A DNA stretch of 9,313 nt from positions 1 to 9,313 of the forward strand of contig JAHEOA010000018.1 of the NCBI GenBank assembly GCA_018609825.1. The letters run 5' to 3'. The notes under the pieces are model-generated. The model searched no databases and had not been told where the DNA came from. It saw only the letters and a program-made list of their open reading frames with translations. The translations under genes were made by a program, and so were the position numbers. Numbering within the stretch: the first letter of the stretch is position 1; every line of letters starts with the position of its first letter. This document shows, in pieces, positions 1 to 6,218 of this stretch. Source of the stretch: Candidatus Bipolaricaulota bacterium (GTDB taxonomy: Bacteria > Bipolaricaulota > Bipolaricaulia > RBG-16-55-9).

Positions 1-160
1 AAGGCCCACATTCGGCGGATGGCCGAGATGTCGTTCGAGGACGCCCTGGAGGACAGCGCCGGGCAGATCGCCCAGTTGCGCACCTCCGCCGAAGGCCAGG
101 AGGGCGTGCGGGCGTTCCTCGAAAAGCGGACGCCGAGCTGGGCCAGCCCGGAGGCGGACG

Positions 161-168
<8 letters not shown>
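1..168 (+). CDS. Enoyl-CoA hydratase/isomerase family protein, C-terminal 55 residues (partial; probable 3-methylglutaconyl-CoA hydratase)
   Basis: Frame 1 is open from the first base to TGA at 166-168 and encodes the last 55 residues of a protein that begins upstream of the window. The tail reads EGQEGVRAFLEKRTPSW, the usual C-terminal helix of crotonase-fold proteins (an EGxxAFxEKRxPxW pattern), so the family is clear although the active-site oxyanion-hole region is missing. It overlaps the next gene by 8 bases (ATG at 161), which suggests translational coupling. Followed by biotin carboxylase, biotin carrier and HMG-CoA lyase genes, the most likely role is hydration of 3-methylglutaconyl-CoA to HMG-CoA in leucine breakdown (LiuC/AUH type). 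That specific substrate is inferred from context; a generic enoyl-CoA hydratase is also possible. Confidence 0.8.
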
Positions 169-1644
<1,476 letters not shown>

Positions 1645-1645
<1 letters not shown>

Positions 1646-2178
1646 TGGCGCAACGGAGGAGCATGCGACTGCGCCAGGGGGACGCCCGCTATGAGCTGCG
1701 CCTCCAGAACGACGACGGCACCGTTCGGCTCGACGCCACGCGCAACGACGAGGCCCTGCCCGCGCTCGAAGCCGACATCGCCCGCCGCGGTTCCGAGATT
1801 CTCATCCGGACCGCCGACGGCACCCAGCGCTGCGCGGCGGTCCGCACCTCGGAAGGGATCTGGGCCAGTTGCGGCGGGCAGACGGCGTTCTTCGCGTTTG
1901 AGCGCGAGGAGCACGTCGCCGCCGACACCGGCTCCGGCGAGCTGTCCGTGCGCGCCCCGATGACGGGCACGCTCGTTGACGTCCGCGTCAACGAGGACGA
2001 TGAGGTGACCGAGGGCCAAGTGTTGGCGGTCCTGGAGGCGATGAAGATGGAGTATCGCATCACGGCCCCCGATGATGCCGTCGTGGAGCGTGTCGAAGGG
2101 GACGCCGGTCAAAACGTCGACCTGGACCAGCCGCTGTTCGAACTCCGGGCATTGGGCGAGGACGAGGCGTCGTCATGA
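1645..2178 (+). CDS. Biotin carboxyl carrier protein of the acyl-CoA carboxylase (separate BT-BCCP part of a split alpha subunit)
   Basis: A 177-residue protein. Residues about 100-170 form a biotinyl-lipoyl domain with the canonical EAMKM motif; K134 is the lysine that would carry biotin. The preceding hairpin motif APMTGTLVDVRV is also typical. The first 95 or so residues are not the proline/alanine-rich linker of AccB but a beta-rich region (RYELRLQNDDGTVRLD). This is what would be expected for the BT domain that binds the carboxyltransferase subunit in methylcrotonyl-CoA carboxylase alpha. ATG 1645 shares one base with the preceding TGA and has GAGGGG upstream. The reading frame stays open further upstream inside the biotin carboxylase gene, but that part is out-of-frame shadow. 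A start at 1663 is less likely because its purine tract lies too close. It ends in a 4-base ATGA overlap with the HMG-CoA lyase gene. Confidence 0.9.
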
Positions 2179-3071
2179 ACCGTATCCGCATCACCGAGGT
2201 CGGCCCGCGCGACGGGCTGCAGAACGAATCCAACGTTGTCCCGACCGAGGCCAAGGTCGCGTTCGTGAACTCGCTGAGCGCCGCGGGCGTCGACGAGATT
2301 GAGGTCGCCGGCTTCGTCCACCCAAAGTGGGTGCCCCAACTGGCCGACGCTGCCGACGTGTTCGGTCAACTGGAGCGAGCCCCGCGCGTCGTCTATTCCG
2401 CATTGGTGCCGAACCAGAAGGGTCTCGAGCGTGCCGTCGACGCGAATGTCGACAAGATCGCCGTCTTCACGGCGGCATCCGAAACCTTCAATCGCCACAA
2501 CATCAACGCTTCCATCAATGCGTCGATCGAGCGTTTTCAGCCGGTCATGAAGCGAGCCGACGCTGAGGAACTCCCGGTGCGCGGCTACGTCTCCACCGCG
2601 TTCCACTGTCCTTACGAGGGCCGAATCGAGCCTGAGCACGTCAGACCCGTCGTCGAGCGCCTGTTGGAGATCGGCGTCGACGAGGTCTCGGTCGGCGACA
2701 CGATCGGCAAGGCTTCGCCCGCTGAAGTGCGGGCGCTGCTTGACGTTCTGATCGAGACGCTCGATCCCCAACGACTGGTCCTGCATCTCCACGACACCTA
2801 CGGCATGGCGATCGCCAACGCGCTGGCGGCCTGGGAAGACTACGGGATCACGCGCTTCGACAGCTCAGCGGGGGGCCTGGGTGGATGCCCGTATGCGCCA
2901 GGCGCCGCCGGCAACGTCGCGACGGAGGATCTGGTCTATGCGCTTCGGGCGTCGGGGGCTGAGGGGCGTGGCGATGAAGCCGCCGTCGTCGAGGCCGCTC
3001 AAGGGATTGAACCCCATTTAAGCCGACCGTTGAGTTCACGCTTGAGTCGGGTGCTGGCCGCGTCGGCCTAA
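2175..3071 (+). CDS. mvaB: Hydroxymethylglutaryl-CoA lyase
   Basis: A 298-residue TIM-barrel enzyme that cleaves 3-hydroxy-3-methylglutaryl-CoA to acetyl-CoA and acetoacetate, the last step of leucine breakdown. The N-terminal signature EVGPRDGLQNE (residues 8-18) carries the catalytic Arg-Asp pair. HLHDTYG further on supplies the metal-ligand histidines. GGLGGCPYAPGAAGNVATED near residue 233 is the HMG-CoA lyase signature, with the catalytic cysteine at C238; together these separate it from isopropylmalate and homocitrate synthases. Length is normal for the bacterial enzyme. The start is set by the ATGA overlap with the carrier gene, indicating coupled translation. It is the last gene of the operon (LiuE position). 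Its stop codon overlaps the stop of the opposing HD-domain gene by 4 bases, leaving no room for a terminator between them. Confidence 0.95.
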   Translation: MNRIRITEVGPRDGLQNESNVVPTEAKVAFVNSLSAAGVDEIEVAGFVHPKWVPQLADAADVFGQLERAPRVVYSALVPNQKGLERAVDANVDKIAVFTAASETFNRHNINASINASIERFQPVMKRADAEELPVRGYVSTAFHCPYEGRIEPEHVRPVVERLLEIGVDEVSVGDTIGKASPAEVRALLDVLIETLDPQRLVLHLHDTYGMAIANALAAWEDYGITRFDSSAGGLGGCPYAPGAAGNVATEDLVYALRASGAEGRGDEAAVVEAAQGIEPHLSRPLSSRLSRVLAASA

Positions 3072-3634
3072 AGCCCGAGATCGCCGGCAATCCCCCGCAT
3101 CGCCTTGATCGTCGTCTGGATGAGCTCATCCAGCGGCTCGCCGAGCTCCTCGGCGCCTTCCTCGATCTGCTCGCGATGGACGCCCTTGGCGAACGACTTG
3201 TCCTTCCACTTCTTCTTGACGGACGCGACGTCGACCTCGTCGAGCGACCTGTTCGGCCGCACCAGCGCCGTGGCGACAATCAGCCCCGTCAGCTCGTCGA
3301 CGGCGTAGAGCGTCTTGGCCATCCATGTCTCGCGCGGGGCCCCCGTGTACGGGGCATGCCCCAGGATCGCTTCACAAACGTCATCGGGATAGCCCTTCTC
3401 GCGCAGCCGACTCACGCCCCAGGACGGATGGCCTTCGTCGGGCACCTGCTGGTCGTTCGGATGCCCCTCATAATCGAAGTCGTGGAGCAGGCCGACGACG
3501 CCCCATTTCTCTTCGTCCTCGCCGTACTTGCGCGCATAGGCCCGCATGGCGGCCTCCACGGCGAGCATGTGCTTCACCAGGTTCTCGTTCTCCGTGTGCT
3601 CGCGCACGATCGCCATCGCCGCGTCGCGATCCAT
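3068..3634 (-). CDS. HD-domain (HDIG-type) metal-dependent phosphohydrolase family protein
   Basis: A 188-residue soluble protein. An HD-superfamily metal-site pattern is visible: H22 in LVKHMLAVE, the H51-D52 pair in GLLHDFDYEGHP, further histidines at H58 and H69, and D113 in YAVDELTGL. These residues usually bind one or two divalent metals and hydrolyse phosphoesters of nucleotides or other small molecules. The remainder is mainly helical and ends in a charged C-terminal region (about 125-175). The start at 3634 is well supported by AAGGAGG 8 bases upstream (complement of 3643-3649). The substrate cannot be read from sequence, and it is not obviously tied to leucine catabolism. It may share a transcript with the fusion gene 117 bases upstream, or have its own promoter in that gap; I saw no convincing one. 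Confidence 0.85.
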   Translation of the reverse strand: MDRDAAMAIVREHTENENLVKHMLAVEAAMRAYARKYGEDEEKWGVVGLLHDFDYEGHPNDQQVPDEGHPSWGVSRLREKGYPDDVCEAILGHAPYTGAPRETWMAKTLYAVDELTGLIVATALVRPNRSLDEVDVASVKKKWKDKSFAKGVHREQIEEGAEELGEPLDELIQTTIKAMRGIAGDLGL

Positions 3635-3751
3635 CTTCGATCCCTCCTTGGCTTCTGCCTTCCCCCTTGTAGGGGACCGGTCAGGATGCGGGTGAGCACG
3701 AGCTCCCCCGGACGTTGATCCTCTCCCGGCAGTGGCGAGGACATCCCAGTG

Positions 3752-4771
3752 TCATGCCCCAAGTTGTTGCCGTCCATCGGGGGTTTCCGTCGGTTGCTGG
3801 GCCGCCTCGCGGCTCAACCGATCCGCCTCCCGAATCGGCTCCGGCAGCTTCGTCGAGGCCAGTTCGAGAACGAGCTCCACCGCGGTGTCCAGGTCCACCC
3901 GATGCCCGATCGAGACGTAGATCGGAGAAGCCCGACCCGTCGTCTTGACCGCGGCGCCCAGGCGTTGGTCGGGGCGCTCGGGGTCCGCCACCCAACGTAC
4001 GTCGCCCGCCGTCATGCCCTCGGCATCGGCCTCGCCGTACAGCAGCTTCTTCGTCACCCCGACCGTCGGCACGTCCATCAACACGCCGAGATGGGACGCG
4101 ATGCCGGCATGCCGATGGTGCAGCAAGCCCGTCCCATCCACGAGCACGACGTCGGCCAGATCATCGACCGCATCCACCGTCTGGAGCAACGCCAGCAAGA
4201 TCGGCAGCTCGCGAAACGCGAGATACGTCGGGATGTAGGGGAAGTCCGTCGCCTGATCGACGGTGTGGGTCAGTTGGACGTGCGCTCGGTGCGCATCCAT
4301 CAACACGTAGGTCCCGATGCCGCGCCATGGTCCCCGGTAGGACAGGTCGACGCCGGCGACCGTCTCGACTCGCTCGAGGCGGGACGCCCGATCAACCCGT
4401 TGGGCCAACTCGTCCTGCAACGATTGGAGCCGACAAAGCGGATAATCCGTCTCGAAATCGCCGAAGAGGTGATCGCGGACCTCCCTGACTTGACCTTCGC
4501 GGACGGACAGGCCCTCATGGTCGAGCCGCTCGGCAGCGCCGTCGACATCGTTCCCGCCCACGCGGCCGTCGCTGCGGATCACGCGATGCGTCGGGAGCGT
4601 CCGCTCTCGCTCGGCGTCTGCCACGATCTGCCCGACCGCTCGACTGGCCATCCCGTCGCCGAGCGCCTCGGCGATCGCCCCGTACGTCGTCACGCGGCCC
4701 TCAGGCACTTGGCGGACGAGCTCGGCGACGATGCGCCGAAGATTGGGGACGTCCACTGACGGGTGCGCCAT
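3752..4771 (-). CDS. nfi: Fusion: alkyltransferase-like (MGMT C-domain) DNA-binding domain + endonuclease V
   Basis: A 339-residue two-domain DNA-repair protein (numbering from ATG 4771). Residues 8-95 match the DNA-binding domain of O6-alkylguanine alkyltransferase. Y30 in GRVTTYG, arginine finger R44 in ASRAVG and the LPTHRVI motif at 59-65 keep the spacing of human MGMT Y114, R128 and PCHRV exactly (14 and 17 residues). However, T61 replaces the methyl-accepting cysteine, so alkyl transfer should be lost; related ATL proteins carry Trp there. Residues about 120-315 are endonuclease V, which nicks DNA near deoxyinosine (hydrolytically deaminated adenine). D142 in AGVDLSY, Y179 and E188 in PYIPTYLAFRE, D212 and H218 in LVDGTGLLH and K241 in VGVTKK are all present, so this half looks active. 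A start at 4792 is open, but the promoter at 4780-4808 lies across it; 4771 is preferred. A related alkyltransferase-EndoV fusion is known from the archaeon Ferroplasma acidarmanus. Confidence 0.92.
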   Translation of the reverse strand: MAHPSVDVPNLRRIVAELVRQVPEGRVTTYGAIAEALGDGMASRAVGQIVADAERERTLPTHRVIRSDGRVGGNDVDGAAERLDHEGLSVREGQVREVRDHLFGDFETDYPLCRLQSLQDELAQRVDRASRLERVETVAGVDLSYRGPWRGIGTYVLMDAHRAHVQLTHTVDQATDFPYIPTYLAFRELPILLALLQTVDAVDDLADVVLVDGTGLLHHRHAGIASHLGVLMDVPTVGVTKKLLYGEADAEGMTAGDVRWVADPERPDQRLGAAVKTTGRASPIYVSIGHRVDLDTAVELVLELASTKLPEPIREADRLSREAAQQPTETPDGRQQLGA

Positions 4772-4779
4772 GACGGGGC

Positions 4780-4808
4780 ATTCTAGGCCCATCCGGAAAC
4801 GCCATCAA
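4780..4808 (-). promoter_or_regulatory. Sigma70-type promoter of the ATL-endonuclease V gene (leaderless)
   Basis: On the minus strand TTGATG (4808-4803) is followed after exactly 17 bases by TAGAAT (4785-4780), a good -35/-10 pair. The transcription start expected about 7 bases later falls near 4773-4771, at or within two bases of the ATG at 4771. No Shine-Dalgarno sequence precedes that ATG, which agrees with a leaderless message. Confidence 0.65.
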
Positions 4809-4833
4809 GGCGGCATGGGGACGCTCGATGAGC

Positions 4834-4839
4834 TATACT
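4834..4839 (+). promoter_or_regulatory. Possible -10 element for the zinc-ribbon gene
   Basis: TATACT lies 21 bases before the chosen ATG at 4861, so a start site near 4846 would give a short leader just covering the ribosome site GAGGTGAT (4847-4854). No good -35 hexamer stands 16-18 bases upstream, so this is only a candidate. It would fire divergently from the endonuclease V promoter about 30 bases away. Confidence 0.35.
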
Positions 4840-4860
4840 CGCCCGCGAGGTGATGGGACG

Positions 4861-5076
4861 ATGCCCTTGACCCGAATTCCGGAGAAGACGATTCTGACGA
4901 CGCTCTACTGCCCCCGCTGCGAGAACGTCGGGCGGCTGTATCGCAAGCCGCGCTCGGAGGCCCCCGACGCGCTCGAGGGCAATTCGGACGCCGAGTACTT
5001 CTACACGTTTCGCTGCTTACAATGCGGGGAAATGGAACTCTGGTCGGTCCCCCAAGAGGCACATTCGCCAGCCTAA
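4861..5076 (+). CDS. Small zinc-ribbon protein of unknown function
   Basis: A 71-residue protein with two CxxC knuckles: C17-P-R-C20 and C52-L-Q-C55, separated by about 30 residues containing a charged, proline-containing loop. This is the layout of a zinc ribbon, and the second knuckle reads CLQCGE. No catalytic domain is present. Small zinc ribbons often bind nucleic acid or protein partners, but nothing here fixes a function. The frame is open back to an ATG at 4828, but the ATG at 4861 has GAGGTGAT 6 bases upstream and follows a possible -10 at 4834-4839, so the shorter form is preferred. It sits between the divergent endonuclease V fusion and the HU gene, which has its own promoter starting 10 bases after this stop. 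Confidence 0.7.
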   Translation: MPLTRIPEKTILTTLYCPRCENVGRLYRKPRSEAPDALEGNSDAEYFYTFRCLQCGEMELWSVPQEAHSPA

Positions 5077-5086
5077 GCCGAACATC

Positions 5087-5115
5087 TTGACTCGGCGCTC
5101 AAATTGGCCTATAAT
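5087..5115 (+). promoter_or_regulatory. Strong sigma70-type promoter of the HU gene
   Basis: TTGACT (5087-5092), a 17-base spacer and a perfect TATAAT (5110-5115). The start site is expected near 5122, giving a leader of about 29 bases that contains the AAGGAGGAGG ribosome site at 5133-5142. This is the best promoter in the window and fits an abundant nucleoid protein. Confidence 0.85.
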
Positions 5116-5125
5116 TGCGCCAATT
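5102..5125. promoter_or_regulatory. Dyad over the HU -10 element and start site (possible operator)
   Basis: Perfect 7-base arms AATTGGC (5102-5108) and GCCAATT (5119-5125) surround a 10-base centre that includes the TATAAT box. A repressor bound here would block the promoter. As RNA, only the second arm would be in the transcript, so a DNA-level role is more likely than a hairpin. Confidence 0.45.
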
Positions 5126-5150
5126 CAGCCTTAAGGAGGAGGGGTAGGAG

Positions 5151-5420
5151 ATGAATAAGGCCGAGTTTGTCGACCACTTGGCCAAGAAGACGAACATGTC
5201 CAAGAAGGACGCCCGCGAGGCGCTCGACGCCGCCTTGGACCTGATCGTCTCCACGTGCGCCAAGAACGACAAAGTGACCTTTACCGGGTTCGGCACCTTC
5301 GAGCCGCGCAAGCAGAAGGCCACCCAGCGGATCAACCCGCAGACGGGCAAGCAGATGAAGGTTCCGGCGAAGACGGTGCCCAAGTTCCGCCCCGGCAAAG
5401 GATTCAAAGACGCGCTCTGA
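5151..5420 (+). CDS. hup: HU family DNA-binding protein
   Basis: An 89-residue histone-like nucleoid protein, normal HU length, that would act as a dimer to bend DNA. The N-terminal helical part (MNKAEFVDHLAKKTNMSKK, then the second helix to about 38) is followed by the HU signature VTFTGFGTFEPRKQ (42-55). The DNA-intercalating beta arm comes next, with its tip proline at P63 in INPQTG. The C-terminus KFRPGKGFKD is typical. In most HU proteins the arm reads RNPQTG; here an isoleucine is placed before the Asn-Pro. C36 is an uncommon residue for HU. ATG 5151 has AAGGAGG at 5133-5139 with further purines close to it. The gene is monocistronic by appearance: its own strong promoter upstream and a 10-base-pair stem-loop after it. 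Confidence 0.96.
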   Translation: MNKAEFVDHLAKKTNMSKKDAREALDAALDLIVSTCAKNDKVTFTGFGTFEPRKQKATQRINPQTGKQMKVPAKTVPKFRPGKGFKDAL

Positions 5421-5468
5421 TCTATCCACCCCAAACGAGATCAGCGCGACGACGAGTTCACAGTGATC

Positions 5469-5495
5469 GAGGCGCCGGCGAAACACCGGCGCCTC
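5469..5495 (+). terminator. GC-rich stem-loop after the HU gene
   Basis: A perfect 10-base-pair stem, GAGGCGCCGG (5469-5478) with CCGGCGCCTC (5486-5495), and a 7-base loop, about 50 bases after the HU stop. It is the only strong hairpin between the convergent HU and LuxR-type genes. No T-run follows on either strand, so it may stop transcription poorly or act in RNA stability. Confidence 0.5.
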
Positions 5496-5514
5496 ATCCA
5501 TTGGGCTCGCCTCC

Positions 5515-5538
5515 AGAAGAAGAACGCTCGGTGAGCGT
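5515..5538 (-). terminator. Intrinsic terminator of the LuxR-type gene
   Basis: Reading on the minus strand just past the stop at 5545, ACGCTC (5538-5533) pairs with GAGCGT (5529-5524) across a 3-base ACC loop. It is followed directly by a T-rich tract TCTTCTTCT (5523-5515). This is a short but typical rho-independent terminator. Confidence 0.6.
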
Positions 5539-5544
5539 CGTCCG

Positions 5545-5790
5545 TTAGAGCAGCTTCGCCTCGATCAGTTCAGCGACCATGTGCGCCCGCGAGCGCACGT
5601 TCAGCTTGCCGAAGACCCGCCGCAGGTGCGTGGCCACCGTCCAGGCGCTGATGCCCAACGCCTGAGCGATCTCCCCGTTGGTATGGCCGTCGGCCACCAG
5701 TCGCGCGACCTCTCGTTCGCGCGGGCTGAGGCTGACGTCTCGCCGATCCCGACGCGGCAGCTGCCGCCGATCGATCGACAGATTTGGCAT
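5545..5790 (-). CDS. LuxR-type (GerE) helix-turn-helix protein, DNA-binding domain only
   Basis: An 81-residue protein that is almost entirely the LuxR C-terminal DNA-binding domain. LSPREREVARLVADG (21-35) forms the first helices. NGEIAQALGISAWTVATHL (38-56) is the helix-turn-helix with the recognition helix, and VFGKLNVRSRAHMV (59-72) is the dimer helix. No receiver, PAS or autoinducer-binding domain precedes it, only about 20 arginine-rich residues. ATG 5790 is chosen because AAGGAGG (complement of 5795-5801) precedes it by 4 bases. The frame is open to 5841, but that stretch lies in the leader and reads as low-complexity. It has its own promoter 130-170 bases upstream and its own terminator. 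It is divergent from the exported-protein gene at 6219, which is a plausible target, though this is inference. GerE of Bacillus is a known example of a LuxR-type regulator consisting of this domain alone. Confidence 0.9.
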   Translation of the reverse strand: MPNLSIDRRQLPRRDRRDVSLSPREREVARLVADGHTNGEIAQALGISAWTVATHLRRVFGKLNVRSRAHMVAELIEAKLL

Positions 5791-5924
5791 GTGCCCTCCT
5801 TGGTGGTGTGGACCACGGTCTTCGTGAGGGTGTCTCCTCACCCCGAACCGCTGGTGCCCCTCCCAACGTGTCCGAACGATTTCACATAAGCAGGCCCTAA
5901 TATCGAATCAGTCTTCATACATCT
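5791..5924 (-). promoter_or_regulatory. Long leader of the LuxR-type gene with two small hairpins
   Basis: Between the predicted start site and the ATG, two short stems can form: GTGAGG with CCTCAC (5824-5841, 6 pairs) and GTGGT with ACCAC (5803-5816, 5 pairs). The second ends one base from the Shine-Dalgarno complement at 5795-5801. A CCCTC on the leader strand near 5826-5830 could also pair with the ribosome site. No known riboswitch class was recognised. Confidence 0.3.
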
Positions 5925-5930
5925 GGCTGT

Positions 5931-5959
5931 ATCATAGCGGCGAGGTCCCTCGTCGTCAA
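5931..5959 (-). promoter_or_regulatory. Sigma70-type promoter of the LuxR-type gene
   Basis: On the minus strand TTGACG (5959-5954), a 17-base spacer and TATGAT (5936-5931). The start site is expected near 5924, giving a leader of about 134 bases before the ATG at 5790. Inside the spacer is the perfect dyad CGAGG-TC-CCTCG (5941-5952). The -10 is overlapped by a second dyad, ATACA (5917-5921) with TGTAT (5928-5932). Both are candidate operators. Confidence 0.7.
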
Positions 5960-6218
5960 TACCCCGAACGAGCGACCCCGTTTGGGGTGCCCCAATTGGG
6001 CGTCACGCATAAGAATGAGCCTCATATATGCGCTTGTTTATTCATGTGCCCTGGATTACAGTCTGTGAGCCTTCATGAGCATTCCTGTCCGACGACTGTG
6101 CTCAAGCAAGGAGACCACGCTGGCCGGCAATTGATGCACCCTCGGCGCCGACGTCGCCGGCCGTTTGAGAACGCCAAGCGCCACCGGGAGGCCGCGCACC
6201 CTGCAAGGAGGTTGCGGA
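5960..6218. other. Intergenic region between the LuxR-type gene and the exported-protein gene
   Basis: About 260 bases without a supported gene, more AT-rich than its flanks in the part up to about 6060. It holds the palindromes at 5982-6000. A weak plus-strand promoter candidate is TTGTTT (6034-6039) followed after 17 bases by TACAGT (6057-6062), which would give a leader of about 150 bases. The ribosome site AAGGAGG for the next gene is at 6205-6211. Short open frames here show no family features. Confidence 0.4.
5982..6000. repeat. Overlapping palindromes in the divergent intergenic region
   Basis: TTGGGG-TG-CCCCAA (5982-5995) overlaps CCCAATTGGG (5991-6000), giving three alternating half-sites of the same CCCAA/TTGGG type. 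It lies 23 bases upstream of the LuxR-gene -35 and about 220 bases upstream of the exported-protein start. A protein-binding site is the likeliest reading. Confidence 0.4.

Noticed and set aside
3664..3676. Small hairpin CCCCT-TGT-AGGGG upstream of the HD-protein gene
   Set aside because: Only 5 pairs with a 3-base loop, no T-run and no known element; could be chance.
3749..4759. 336-codon open frame on the plus strand
   Set aside because: It is exactly antisense to the ATL-endonuclease V gene, whose motifs are unmistakable. The plus-strand translation is Arg/His/Asp-rich with no family features, a GC-driven shadow.
4772..4792. Longer start of the endonuclease V fusion at 4792
   Set aside because: The -10 element TAGAAT lies inside this stretch, and no ribosome site precedes 4792; homology begins only after the ATG at 4771.
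5421..5544. Possible small RNA or tRNA between HU and the LuxR-type gene
   Set aside because: No cloverleaf or conserved tRNA arms; the two hairpins are better read as terminators of the convergent genes.
6165..6218. Upstream ATG for the exported protein at 6165
   Set aside because: It would bury the signal peptide behind 18 charged residues, and the AAGGAGG at 6205-6211 points to the ATG at 6219.
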